This document shows positions 33,255 to 42,188 of a stretch of 64,000 bases of DNA, in pieces; position 1 is the stretch's first letter; every line of letters starts with the position of its first letter. The stretch covers positions 124,001-188,000 of the forward strand of contig NZ_JOEK01000017.1 of the NCBI RefSeq assembly GCF_000719135.1, in the 5' to 3' direction. Under the pieces are notes generated by a model. It did not search any database. It saw nothing but the letters and a program-made list of their open reading frames with translations, and was not told the DNA's origin. This DNA comes from Streptomyces avicenniae. GTDB taxonomy: Bacteria > Actinomycetota > Actinomycetes > Streptomycetales > Streptomycetaceae. The position numbers and the translations under genes are program-made.

Positions 33255-34124
33255 TCAAACGGCGGGCGGCCCGTCGTCACGCGGCGTGGAGCGCGGCCCC
33301 CGGGCGGGGATCTCGCGCAGCAGGGCGTCGGTCAGCTCGGCGAGGCGTGCCGCGTCGGCGGGCGCGAAGAGGTCGGGGCGCAGGGGCAGCGGGGCGTCCA
33401 GGTGGAAGGCGCTGAGCGGGGCGGCCGGGGGCGCGTCGAGCAGCCGCAGCAGCGGGGGGACGACGTCGGTCGCGGGCTTGGCGAGCGCCTTCTGCTGCTC
33501 GATGAAGCGGGCCGTCGGCGCGTCGTAGGCGCCGCGGAAGCCGGTGGCCGTCGTGCCCGGGTGGAAGAGCACGTACGCGATCCGGTCGCCGTGGCGTTCG
33601 GCGAAGGTGACGCCGAGCAGGTCGTTGAGGCGGCCCGTCAGGAACATCGCGCGGACGCCGTCGTAGGCGTGGGCGCTCTGGAGGTCGGCCCAGTCGATCG
33701 GGGTGGGGTGGCCGGGGCCCGCGGCGTTGACGATCACGGGGCGCGCGGCGCGCTCCAGCGGGGCGCGCAGCCCTTCGCCGAGGAGGAGGCGGCTCAGGTA
33801 GAAGAGCGCGAAGTTGTCCTCGAAGCCGTCGGCCGTGACGGCGCGGCGGCTGCGGAAGAAGCGCGCGCACAGGACGAGGCCGTCGATGACGGGGTGGGCC
33901 TCGGCCAGCTCGGCGGCGACGCGGCGGTTGTTCGCGACGAGGGCGAGGTCGGCCTGCACGAACGAGGCGCCGCCGGGCGCGTCGGCGGCCTCGGCCAGCA
34001 GGAGCGCGCCCTTGCGGGCGTCGGTGCCCAGCACGATCGCGTGGTCGCCGCGCGCGAACAGCGCCCTGGCGAGGGCGGCGCCGATCCCGTCCGTGCCGCC
34101 CTGGATCACGTAGGTCCTGCTCAT
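33255..34124 (-). CDS. SDR-family oxidoreductase lacking canonical YxxxK
   Basis: 289 residues from the ATG at 34124 (GGAGGG nine bases upstream; a TTG at 34130 is possible). Rossmann motif Q-G-G-T-D-G-I-G-A-A-L-A at about 8-19, then A-N-N-R-R at about 68. The active-site region reads N-A-A-G-P-G, then A-Y-D-G-V-R, so the Lys of YxxxK is Arg. Some SDR members in this group share such a change, so activity may be retained or altered. A strong operator-promoter lies upstream. Monocistronic. Confidence 0.82.
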   Translation of the reverse strand: MSRTYVIQGGTDGIGAALARALFARGDHAIVLGTDARKGALLLAEAADAPGGASFVQADLALVANNRRVAAELAEAHPVIDGLVLCARFFRSRRAVTADGFEDNFALFYLSRLLLGEGLRAPLERAARPVIVNAAGPGHPTPIDWADLQSAHAYDGVRAMFLTGRLNDLLGVTFAERHGDRIAYVLFHPGTTATGFRGAYDAPTARFIEQQKALAKPATDVVPPLLRLLDAPPAAPLSAFHLDAPLPLRPDLFAPADAARLAELTDALLREIPARGPRSTPRDDGPPAV

Positions 34125-34195
34125 GCGCAACTGCCCTCCGGTCGGCGGGGACGCGCGGCGGATGAACCGGCCAGGCGTCCGTCGAGAACCGACAG

Positions 34196-34226
34196 GCTAG
34201 CTGAACTGAACTGGTGAGTTCAATTC
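34196..34226 (-). promoter_or_regulatory. SDR promoter overlapped by palindrome
   Basis: The dyad GAAcTGAACT-ggtg-AGTTCAaTTC spans 34203-34226 with one mismatch per arm. On the minus strand the promoter TTGAAC (34221-34226), 18 bases, TAGCCT (34197-34202) lies within and next to it. The half-site TGAAC occurs twice in tandem. The regulator is not adjacent; the MerR gene downstream in the same direction does not obviously match a dyad of this type. Confidence 0.7.
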
Positions 34227-34264
34227 TTGGCATGGGCGACCCGCTCCCCGGAGCACGCGCGGGG

Positions 34265-34855
34265 TCAGTCGGCGGACAGCTCGCGGGCGCGGGCCCGGTC
34301 CTGGCCGAGCGTCCAGTGGACGATCAGGGCGGGTATCAGCCCGGCGCCGACGAGGACCAGGGCGGGCGCGAAGGCCATCAGGGCGAGCCAGGTCAGGAAC
34401 TGGACGACGGCCCACGCGGAGTGCAGCGGCCGGGTCGCCAGGTGCCCGGCGGCGGGCGCGAGCCAGGTGCGCCAGTGCGTGCCGCGCCGCTGCTCGGCGG
34501 CCTGGAGGAGCCCCAGCCAGCAGGCGACGGCGAGCCCCAGCAGGGCGACCAGGAGCACGAGCCCGACGGCGCCGGGCGGGCCGTCCACGGCGTACCAGAA
34601 CGGTATGCCCGCCAGGAATCCGAGGGACGCGGCGGCGACCAGGACGCCCAGCGGCCACGCCTCACGGCAGGCCGCGCGGAACTCCCGCAGGTAGCTCCCG
34701 ACGCCGGTCACCCGCCCGTCGCGCTGCTCGGCGAGCTGCCGCTGGAGGGCGACGGCGGCCGGACCGTAGGTGACCAGCGGGAGCGCGCAGACCAGGAACG
34801 TGAGCTGGAGGATCAGGGCGTTCCCCACGGTCGTGAGCGCCGAGGTGATCCGCAT
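34265..34855 (-). CDS. DUF624 (YesL-like) membrane protein
   Basis: 196 residues. About five membrane segments with family stretches L-T-F-L-V-C-A-L-P-L-V-T-Y-G-P-A-A-V-A-L, then F-R-A-A-C-R-E-A-W-P. DUF624/YesL proteins recur next to oligosaccharide ABC importers in Bacillus (yes and yte clusters) and Streptomyces; their function is unknown. It diverges from the sugar operon starting at 35132, sharing the intergenic operators. Confidence 0.88.
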   Translation of the reverse strand: MRITSALTTVGNALILQLTFLVCALPLVTYGPAAVALQRQLAEQRDGRVTGVGSYLREFRAACREAWPLGVLVAAASLGFLAGIPFWYAVDGPPGAVGLVLLVALLGLAVACWLGLLQAAEQRRGTHWRTWLAPAAGHLATRPLHSAWAVVQFLTWLALMAFAPALVLVGAGLIPALIVHWTLGQDRARARELSAD

Positions 34856-35131
34856 CGCGCCCTCGCCTCCCTCGCTGTCTCGGCCGGCCCGCCCACCGGA
34901 TCCGGCATCGGCTGCGGCGCGGCTCGAAACGGCCGGAAACCGCCGTCCGAGGCCCCGCCAGGTGGGGCGATCCCGCCCCTACCTCTCCCCATGCAGTGTC
35001 ACACAGTAATCGAAAGGACTGTGTAAAAGTCGAGAGTGCTACGGCCTTGTAAACCCGGGAAGCGTGGTGCTAGCTTCCACGGAAAGCGCTTGCTATGGGG
35101 CAAGCGCCACCCCTGGGAAGGTGGAAACTGC
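34856..35131. promoter_or_regulatory. Sugar-operon promoter with three dyads
   Basis: Promoter TTGTAA (35047-35052), 18-base spacer, TAGCTT (35071-35076). Dyad 1: ACACAGT (35001-35007) / ACTGTGT (35018-35024), 10-base spacer. Dyad 2: GGAAGC (35058-35063) / GCTTCC (35073-35078), inside the promoter spacer and -10. Dyad 3: the LacI-type core AAGCGCTT (35084-35091) in GGAAAGCGCTTGCT, at the likely transcription start. The arrangement suggests a LacI-family repressor plus one other factor. The bases from 34856 to 34995 show no motif. Confidence 0.7.
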
Positions 35132-36397
35132 ATGTCAGGCAGGGCTTTGGCCGCCGTGCTCGCCACCCTCGCGGCGGTGACCACGACGCTGACCGGCTGC
35201 TCGGCGGACCGCGGAGACTCCGACACTCTCCGTGTTCTGCTGGCCAACTTCCCGGCGAACAATCAAGGTCAGGCCGTCTACGACGACATCGTGGACATAT
35301 TCCACGAGTCGTACCCCGACGTGAAGGTCGAGGCGGACTTCGTCCCGTACGACAACCTCAACGCCAAGATCGCCACCTCGCTGGCCGCCGGCACGACCTA
35401 CGACGTGATCTCCGCCGGTGTCGGCTGGATCCAGCCGCTCGCCGGACTCGGTGCCATCGGAAGCCTGGAGGACGACGGCTTCAGCACCGAGCAGCTCGAA
35501 GAGACGGTGTACCCCTCGTTCATCCCGCCGATGCTCCAGGACGGCGAGCTGTACGGGGTCCCGATCGTGGCCAACCCCCGCGTGCTGGCGTACAGCCGCA
35601 GCGCGTTCGAGGCGGCCGGGCTCGACCCGGACAGCCCGCCGCGGGACTTCGACGAACTGGTGGCGGACGCGCAGGCGCTCACCGAGCACGACGCGGACGG
35701 CAACATCACGCAGGCCGGTTTCGACTTCTGGGCCAAGCCCAGCGGCTACCGGCAGCAGTTCGTCGCCTTCCTCGGCGCCGCGGGCGGCACGCTGTTCGAC
35801 GACACCGAGCCGCGGTTCGACGGCCCCGAGGGCGAACGCGCGCTGAGCACGATGCGCGACCTCATCGCCGACGGCTCCTCGCAGTACGGCTACCAGAACA
35901 CGGCGCAGACCGCGCTCGTGACGGCGGGCCAGGCGGGGATGGGCTTCGCCAGCCCGTACGTGGACTGCTCCGAAGGCGAGGGCGGGATCGGCGCCGACAA
36001 GTGCGACGACCTCGTGTACTTCAGCCTGGAGGACGAGCAGAGCGCCATGTTCACCGGCGGCCGGATCGCCGCCATGGGCGCGCAGTCGGAGCTTCCCGAC
36101 GCCGCCGCCGCGTTCATCCGCGCGATGCAGGACCCGGCGACCCAGGAGGCCATCTCCGTGATGGACGTCGGCGTGCCGGTGGACAAGGCCGCCGCCGACT
36201 CGGACTTCGTGCGCGGCAACCCCGCGAGCACGTACGCGGTGGACCACCTGGACTCCGCGATCATGGAATACGGCGGAACCAACTTCCTTGAGTTCCGCTC
36301 CGCGGGCGGCTGGGCCCTGGACGAGGCGCTCCTCGGCCAGACATCCCCCGAAGACGCCCTCTCCGCACTGGCCGACCTCTCTCGGACCAGAACATGA
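35132..36397 (+). CDS. Extracellular sugar-binding lipoprotein (ABC importer)
   Basis: 421 residues from the ATG at 35132 (AAGGTGG upstream). Signal with lipobox L-T-G-C at about 19-22. CUT1 substrate-binding fold: L-L-A-N-F-P-A-N-N-Q-G, the Y-D-V-I-S-A-G motif near 90, then W-A-K-P-S-G near 200. It should capture an oligosaccharide and deliver it to the two permeases, encoded with a 4-base overlap and a short gap. The ATPase is missing, as usual for Streptomyces importers sharing MsiK. Confidence 0.92.
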   Translation: MSGRALAAVLATLAAVTTTLTGCSADRGDSDTLRVLLANFPANNQGQAVYDDIVDIFHESYPDVKVEADFVPYDNLNAKIATSLAAGTTYDVISAGVGWIQPLAGLGAIGSLEDDGFSTEQLEETVYPSFIPPMLQDGELYGVPIVANPRVLAYSRSAFEAAGLDPDSPPRDFDELVADAQALTEHDADGNITQAGFDFWAKPSGYRQQFVAFLGAAGGTLFDDTEPRFDGPEGERALSTMRDLIADGSSQYGYQNTAQTALVTAGQAGMGFASPYVDCSEGEGGIGADKCDDLVYFSLEDEQSAMFTGGRIAAMGAQSELPDAAAAFIRAMQDPATQEAISVMDVGVPVDKAAADSDFVRGNPASTYAVDHLDSAIMEYGGTNFLEFRSAGGWALDEALLGQTSPEDALSALADLSRTRT

Positions 36398-37341
36398 CCA
36401 CCGGTTCGGAGCTTTCCCCCGTGTCTGTCGTCAACGCTTCCTCACCGGCCCGGCGGCGCCGCCGCCGTGGCGGGGTGGAGAGGGCAAGGGCCCGAGCCGG
36501 CTGGTTCCTGCTGGCGCCCGCGTTCCTCCACTCCATCGTCTTCATCGCCATCCCGGCCGTGACCGTCGTCGTGCTCAGCTTCACCGACACGAAGGTGATC
36601 GGCGGCGGCTCGTGGATCGGCCTGTCCAACTACACCGAGCTGCTGGACGACCCGCTGTTCAAGAAGGCGGTCGGGCACACCGTCCTCTACACGATCGCGG
36701 TCGTGCCGGTGGCGATGGCCATCGCCATCCTGGTGGCCATCGGCCTGAACCAGAACATCAGGGGGCGCGCGCTCTTCCGCACCCTCTTCTACATACCGGT
36801 CGTCACCTCGACCGTCGCCGTGGCCTCGGTGTGGCTGTGGATCTACAACCCGTCGAGCGGCCTGGGCAACGAGGTGCTGTCCTTCCTCGGCCTGTCACGC
36901 TCCGGCTGGCTGACCGATCCCGACTCGGCGCTGCCCGCGCTGATGGCGATCGGCATCTGGCAAGGCCTCGGCGCCAAGATGGTGCTCTACCTGGCCGCCC
37001 TGTCGAACGTGTCGCCCGAGCTGGTCGAGGCGGCGCGCCTGGACGGCGCGAACCGCTGGCAGGTCTTCTGGAACGTGACCTGGCCCGCCCTGGCCCCGGC
37101 GCACTTCTTCGTGCTGGTGACCTCGATCGCCTCCTCGTTCCAGGTGTTCGACCTCGTGTTCGTCACCACCAACGGCGGTCCCGCCAACGCGACCAACGTC
37201 CTGGCGTTCGACATCTTCCTCAACGCCTTCCAGCGGCTCGACACCGGTTACGCGGCGGCCGAGACCGTGGTGATGCTCCTCATCGTCGGCGCCTTCGTCT
37301 ACATCGGGCGCCTCACCCAGCGCGACCGGAAGGAGGTGTAG
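36394..37341 (+). CDS. Sugar ABC permease, MalF type
   Basis: 315 residues, ATGA overlap with the binding protein gene. Basic N-terminus (A-R-R-R-R-R-R) then six membrane segments. The EAA loop reads E-A-A-R-L-D-G-A-N-R-W-Q-V-F near residue 215-228 and contacts the ATPase. CUT1 subfamily, inner membrane, pairs with the next gene. Confidence 0.93.
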   Translation: MTTGSELSPVSVVNASSPARRRRRRGGVERARARAGWFLLAPAFLHSIVFIAIPAVTVVVLSFTDTKVIGGGSWIGLSNYTELLDDPLFKKAVGHTVLYTIAVVPVAMAIAILVAIGLNQNIRGRALFRTLFYIPVVTSTVAVASVWLWIYNPSSGLGNEVLSFLGLSRSGWLTDPDSALPALMAIGIWQGLGAKMVLYLAALSNVSPELVEAARLDGANRWQVFWNVTWPALAPAHFFVLVTSIASSFQVFDLVFVTTNGGPANATNVLAFDIFLNAFQRLDTGYAAAETVVMLLIVGAFVYIGRLTQRDRKEV

Positions 37342-37345
37342 CGAC

Positions 37346-38275
37346 ATGGCGACACTCACCGAGGCGCCCGCGCGGACGGCCGGGCGGCCGTCCCAGAAGC
37401 CGGTCTCGCACCGGCCCCCGAGCGCCCGCGTCGGGCGGGCCCTGCTCTACGTCGCCCTGACCGTCGGCGGACTGCTGATGGTCGCGCCGTTCCTGTGGAT
37501 GGTGCTGACGTCCTTCAAGTCGATGAGCGAGGTGGAGGCGTTCTCCTGGCTGCCGGACGGCATCCAGTGGCGCAACTACACCGACGCGCTGGACGCGGCG
37601 CCGTTCGGCACCTACTTCCGCAACAGCGTCATCGTCGTGATCGGCCAGACCATCCCGGTGCTGATCCTGTCCACGGCCGCCGGGTACGCGCTGGCGCACC
37701 TGCCGGTGAAGGGCAGCAGGACGTTCCTGAACTACTTCATCGTGCTGCTCACGGTGCCGTTCCAGGTCCTGATCGTGCCGCTGTTCCACGTCGTGCGCCA
37801 CATCCCGCTGGCCGGGGGCAACGACATCTTCGGCACGGGCGGCACCGGCTGGATCAACACCTGGTGGGCGCTGATCATCCCGTTCGTCTCGGGACCGATG
37901 TACGTCTTCCTCGCGCGGCAGTTCTTCATCTCGCTGCCAGGCGAGCTGGCGGACGCGGCCCGCGTGGACGGCGTGTCCGAACTGGGCATCTTCCTGCGGA
38001 TCATGATGCCGCTGGCGAAGCCCGCGCTGGTGACGATCGCGCTGTTCAACATGGAGTCGGCGTGGAACGGCTTCCTGTGGCCCCTGGTGGCGACCGCCTC
38101 GGAGGACCTGCGCCCGCTCCAGTTCGGCCTGGCGACGTTCGCGCAGAGCGGCGACATCCAGTGGCCGTTCCTGATGGCGATGTCGGCGGTGGCGACGCTG
38201 CCGATGATCCTGCTGTTCGTCCTGGGCCAGCGCTACTTCATCGCGGGCCTGGCCAACACGGGCCTGAAGGGATGA
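37346..38275 (+). CDS. Sugar ABC permease, MalG type
   Basis: 309 residues, AGGAGG ten bases upstream, 4 bp after the MalF-type gene. Six membrane segments. EAA loop E-L-A-D-A-A-R-V-D-G-V-S-E near 205. N-terminal F-L-W-M-V-L-T-S-F-K and P-F-L-M-A-M-S near the end are MalG-like. Forms the channel with the upstream permease. Confidence 0.93.
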   Translation: MATLTEAPARTAGRPSQKPVSHRPPSARVGRALLYVALTVGGLLMVAPFLWMVLTSFKSMSEVEAFSWLPDGIQWRNYTDALDAAPFGTYFRNSVIVVIGQTIPVLILSTAAGYALAHLPVKGSRTFLNYFIVLLTVPFQVLIVPLFHVVRHIPLAGGNDIFGTGGTGWINTWWALIIPFVSGPMYVFLARQFFISLPGELADAARVDGVSELGIFLRIMMPLAKPALVTIALFNMESAWNGFLWPLVATASEDLRPLQFGLATFAQSGDIQWPFLMAMSAVATLPMILLFVLGQRYFIAGLANTGLKG

Positions 38276-39147
38276 CCCCGCTGCCCGCGCCCCGCGCGGC
38301 GCGCGACCGGCTCGGCTTCGCGACGCTCGGCTGCCCCGGCGCGCCGCTGGCCGAGGTGATCGCACTCGCACGGCGGCACGGCTGCCCGTACGTCGAACTG
38401 CGGGCCGCCGAGGGCGAGATCCTGCACACCGGGCTGCCCGCCGCGCGGGTGGCCCGGGTGCGGGAGGAACTGGACGCGTCCGGCGTGGCGTTGCTCGCGC
38501 TGAACAGCTACGTGCGGCTGTGCGTGCCGTCGGCAGGGCCTGGCGACGACCAGGAGGACGCGCTGCTGGCCCACGTCGAGCTGGCCGCCGCGTCCGGGGC
38601 GCGCGCCGTGCGCGTCTTCATGAACGACGAGGAGCCGCACGGCGGCGACACCCCGACCGAGGGGGAGCGGCGCGCGCTGGAACGCCTGGCGCGCGTCGCG
38701 CCGCGCGCCGCCGCGGCGGGCGTGACCGTCGCCCTCGAGACGCACGACTCGCACGCACGCGCCGACCGCGCCGCCCGCTTCCTCGCCCACCTCGACCGGC
38801 GCGCGCCGGGCCACGGCTGCGGCGTCGTGTGGGACACCGCCCACACCTGGGCGCACGGCGAGACGCCCGCGGAAAGCCTCGCGCTGCTGCGGCCCTGGCT
38901 GGCGTACGCGCAGATCAAGGACGTGCGCTCGGCCGCCGATCCCGTCCCCGTCCCACTGGGCGCGGGCGGCTATCCGGTGGACGCGCTCGCCGCCGCCCTG
39001 CGCGCCGACGGCTACGCGGGCCCGCTCTCCCTGGAATGGGAGCTGATGTGGCACCCGGAGCTGCCCGGCCTCGACGAGGCACTGACCACGGCGCGGTCCT
39101 GGGCCGCGCCGCTCCTGACCGATCTCCCGGAGGAACCTCCCGCATGA
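38272..39147 (+). CDS. Sugar phosphate isomerase/epimerase-like TIM barrel
   Basis: 291 residues, ATGA overlap with the permease. AP_endonuc_2/xylose isomerase-like barrel: G-F-A-T-L-G-C-P-G, then metal-ligand regions V-A-L-E-T-H-D (about 150), V-V-W-D-T-A-H-T-W-A-H-G (about 185), Y-A-Q-I-K-D-V (about 213) and L-S-L-E-W-E near the C-terminus. Metal-dependent isomerisation, epimerisation or dehydration of a sugar or sugar acid released in this pathway is likely; the exact reaction is unknown. Confidence 0.9.
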   Translation: MTPLPAPRAARDRLGFATLGCPGAPLAEVIALARRHGCPYVELRAAEGEILHTGLPAARVARVREELDASGVALLALNSYVRLCVPSAGPGDDQEDALLAHVELAAASGARAVRVFMNDEEPHGGDTPTEGERRALERLARVAPRAAAAGVTVALETHDSHARADRAARFLAHLDRRAPGHGCGVVWDTAHTWAHGETPAESLALLRPWLAYAQIKDVRSAADPVPVPLGAGGYPVDALAAALRADGYAGPLSLEWELMWHPELPGLDEALTTARSWAAPLLTDLPEEPPA

Positions 39148-41177
39148 CCCCGACGCCGCTCGAACTGCCAGGACTCGACCGCTTCTCCGCCGCGCTGACC
39201 CGGGTGCCGTCGCCGCCGGAGGACCGCGAGCTGAGCCCGTACACCGGCCTGACCCGCGCGCACTGGCTGGCCGCGGCGGACGACCTGCTGCTGTCGGCGG
39301 CCCGCTACCGCTCGCCGGGCGGCGCGCGCATCGACCTGCCGGGCACGACGTCCCAGCAGGGCGTGCGGACGGACGGCATCGAGGGCTTCGCCAGGACGTT
39401 CCTGCTGGCCGCGTTCCGCCACGTCGGCGAGGGCGGCGCGGACCCGTACGGCCATCTGGACCGCTACCTGGAGGGCGTCGTCGCGGGCACCAGGCACCCG
39501 GGCCGCGACGACACCGACTCCTGGCCGGTCATCGGCCACATCGGGCGGCACGGGCAGCCGCACGTGGAGGCGGCGTCCGTCGCGCTGAGCATGCACCTGA
39601 CCAAGGCCGACTCGTGGGACCGCCTCTCCCCCGACGAGCGCGACCGGCTCGACGCCTGGCTGCGCCACGCGCTGCGGCACGAGCCTTCGTCCAACAACTG
39701 GTACCTGTTCCCGCTGACCATCGCGAGCTTCCTCGAAGGCGTCGGGCGGCCCGACGACGAGACGCGGTACGTCATCGAGCGCGGCCTCGGCCTGATCGAG
39801 CAGTGGTACCGCGGCGAGGGCTGGTACTCGGACGGCGACGGGCAGGCGTTCGACCACTACGTCGGCTGGGCCCTGCACCTCTACCCGCTGCTGCACGCCG
39901 GGCTGCGCGGCGACGACGCGCTGCTGACGCGCCTCGGCGACCGCCTGGAGGAGTTCCTCGGCAGCTACGCCCCCACGTTCGACCGCAACGGCGCGCCCCT
40001 GCACTACGGCCGGTCGCTGACGTACCGCACGGGCACGCTGGCCGCCGTCGCGATGGGCGCGTACACCGGGCGCACGCCGCTGGGCCACGGCCAGTCGCGG
40101 CGCGTCCTGTCCGCCGGGCTGCGCTACTTCCTCGACCGGGGCGCGACGACGGACGGCGTCTTCACCCTCGGCTGGCACGGGCCGCACACCGAGCCGACGC
40201 TCCAGCGCTACTCGGGTCCCGGCTCGCCCTACTGGGCGTCCAAGGGCTTCGCCGCGCTGATGCTCCCGGCGGACCACGGCCTGTGGACGGCGACGGAGGA
40301 GGCGCCGGAGTACGAGCGGCAGGACTTCGTGCGCGGCGTCGTCCCCACCGGGCTGCTCGTGCAGCGCACCGCGCGGGACGGCCTCGTGCGCGTCCACAAC
40401 CACGGCAGCGACCACATCAAGCCGCACCAGGCGGACTCCGGGGCGCCCGACCCGCTGTACGCGCGGCTCGCGTACTCGACCAGGACCGGGCCGACGCCGC
40501 TGCACAACGCGCCGGACAACGACATCGCCGTGCGCTACCGGGGGCTCTGGAGCGTGCGGCGGCGCATCCACATGGCGGGGGGCGGCGAGAACTGGGCCGC
40601 GTCCTGGCACAGCCCGCGGTTCGCGGAGTTCGCGCCGTTCGACGCGAGCCCGGACGCGCCCGGCGGGCCCGTGCTGCCTTCGGTGCGCATCGACAGCGCG
40701 GTGGCGGTGGACGGCGCGTGGGAGGTGCGCGTGCACCGGCTGTGGAACGTGCCGCCTGGCGTGCCCGTGCGGTTGTCGGGCTGGGCGGTGGCGGGCGCGG
40801 ACCCCGAGTCGCTGGTCACGGAGTTGGGCGACGCGTCGGTGGCGGTGTCGGCGGTCGTGGACGGGGCGCCGCTGGCGTCGCGGCTGACCGCGCTGCACGG
40901 CTGGACCGAGGCGCGCACCGAGATCGCGCCCGCGGGGACGGCGTACGGGGCGTGGGCCGTCGTGCCGCAGCTGTACGGCGCGGCGGGCGACGGCGTGTAC
41001 GTCGCGCTGGCGTCGCTGGACACGGAGGAGGCCACGGCCGCACCGTCCGCGCAGGACGCGGGCGCGCGGGTCGAGGTGGACGGCGGGCGGGTGCGCGTCG
41101 TGTGGGCGAGTGGCCGCGCGGACACCGTGCTGGACATGGACGCGGTGGCCGCCGTCGCGGTCGCGGCGTGGCGGTGA
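39144..41177 (+). CDS. DUF2264 protein, probable glycan-active enzyme
   Basis: 677 residues, ATGA overlap with the TIM-barrel gene. DUF2264 spans most of residues 15-390, an (alpha/alpha) barrel-like helical part with W-P-V-I-G-H-I, S-N-N-W-Y-L-F-P, G-E-G-W-Y-S-D-G-D-G-Q-A-F-D-H-Y and P-L-H-Y-G-R-S; a beta-rich C-terminal part follows. No signal peptide, so it should act on an imported oligosaccharide in the cytosol. The fold resembles polysaccharide lyases and uronyl hydrolases. Its substrate has to be inferred from the operon. Confidence 0.88.
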   Translation: MTPTPLELPGLDRFSAALTRVPSPPEDRELSPYTGLTRAHWLAAADDLLLSAARYRSPGGARIDLPGTTSQQGVRTDGIEGFARTFLLAAFRHVGEGGADPYGHLDRYLEGVVAGTRHPGRDDTDSWPVIGHIGRHGQPHVEAASVALSMHLTKADSWDRLSPDERDRLDAWLRHALRHEPSSNNWYLFPLTIASFLEGVGRPDDETRYVIERGLGLIEQWYRGEGWYSDGDGQAFDHYVGWALHLYPLLHAGLRGDDALLTRLGDRLEEFLGSYAPTFDRNGAPLHYGRSLTYRTGTLAAVAMGAYTGRTPLGHGQSRRVLSAGLRYFLDRGATTDGVFTLGWHGPHTEPTLQRYSGPGSPYWASKGFAALMLPADHGLWTATEEAPEYERQDFVRGVVPTGLLVQRTARDGLVRVHNHGSDHIKPHQADSGAPDPLYARLAYSTRTGPTPLHNAPDNDIAVRYRGLWSVRRRIHMAGGGENWAASWHSPRFAEFAPFDASPDAPGGPVLPSVRIDSAVAVDGAWEVRVHRLWNVPPGVPVRLSGWAVAGADPESLVTELGDASVAVSAVVDGAPLASRLTALHGWTEARTEIAPAGTAYGAWAVVPQLYGAAGDGVYVALASLDTEEATAAPSAQDAGARVEVDGGRVRVVWASGRADTVLDMDAVAAVAVAAWR

Positions 41178-42172
41178 CGGGCATGGCGGGACGGATCACG
41201 ATCGCCCTCGACCTGCGGGACGAGCTGGCCGACGACCTGTTCGACGCGGCGCTGCGCGCCAGGCTCGACGCCGTGGGCGTCGTGCTGCGGACGGACGGCA
41301 GCGGCGACCCGGCCGTGCGCCAGCGCGCCGACGTGCTGGTGACGGGCTGGGGCACGCCGCCGCTGCCGGAGCGGCGCGAGGCGCTGGGCCGCGTGCGGCT
41401 CGTCGCGCACAGCGCGGGGACGGTGCGGCGGCTCGTGCCGAGGTCGCTGGTGGCGGACGGGGTGCAGCTCAGCCACGCGGCGGCGGGCATGGCCAGGTCG
41501 GTCGCGGAGCTGGCGCTGTGGTTCACGATCGGCCATCTGCGGTCGCTGCACGGCGTGGAGCGGGCGATGCGCGGCGGGCAGGACTGGGCCGCCGCGCAGG
41601 CGGTGCCGCTGGGCACGACGGTCGCGGACACGCGGATCGGCGTCATCGGCGCGAGCCGGGTGGGGCGGGTGTACGTCGAGCTGGTGCGGGCGCTGGGGGC
41701 GACCGTGCCGGTGTACGACCCGTACCTGCCGCAGGCGGAGGCCGAGCGGCTGGGCGTGGTCCTGACGCCGCTCGACGAGCTGTTGGCGACGTGCCCCGTC
41801 GTCGCGCTGCACGCGCCGGTCACCGACGAGACGCGCGGGATGCTGGACGCGCGGCGGCTCGCGCTGATCCCGGACGGCGGCGTCCTCGTCAACACGGCGC
41901 GGTCCGCGCTGATCGACGGGCCCGCGCTCGTCGCGGAGCTGCGCACGGGGCGGATCTCGGCGGCGCTCGACGTGTTCGACGAGGAGCCGCTGCCGCCGGG
42001 CGACCCGCTGTGGTCGCTGCCGAACGTGACGCTGACCCCGCACATCGGCGCGGCGACGCGGCACTCGCGCAGGACGCAGGGGGCGATCGTGGTGCGGGAG
42101 ATCGAGCGGTTCGCGCGCGGCGAGGCGCTGGAGCACGCGATCCGCGCGGACACGTACGACCGCCTGGCCTGA
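41174..42172 (+). CDS. D-2-hydroxyacid dehydrogenase family protein
   Basis: 332 residues from the GTG at 41174, which overlaps the DUF2264 stop as GTGA (GTG 41168 and ATG 41183 are alternatives). NAD-binding motif V-I-G-A-S-R-V-G-R, catalytic Arg in V-N-T-A-R-S-A-L-I-D, Glu in F-D-E-E-P-L and His in P-H-I-G-A-A-T. The middle Gly of GxGxxG is Ala. It likely reduces or oxidises a 2-keto acid derived from the sugar. Last gene of the operon. Confidence 0.9.
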   Translation: MTGMAGRITIALDLRDELADDLFDAALRARLDAVGVVLRTDGSGDPAVRQRADVLVTGWGTPPLPERREALGRVRLVAHSAGTVRRLVPRSLVADGVQLSHAAAGMARSVAELALWFTIGHLRSLHGVERAMRGGQDWAAAQAVPLGTTVADTRIGVIGASRVGRVYVELVRALGATVPVYDPYLPQAEAERLGVVLTPLDELLATCPVVALHAPVTDETRGMLDARRLALIPDGGVLVNTARSALIDGPALVAELRTGRISAALDVFDEEPLPPGDPLWSLPNVTLTPHIGAATRHSRRTQGAIVVREIERFARGEALEHAIRADTYDRLA

Positions 42173-42188
42173 CGGGCGGGCGCGCGAC

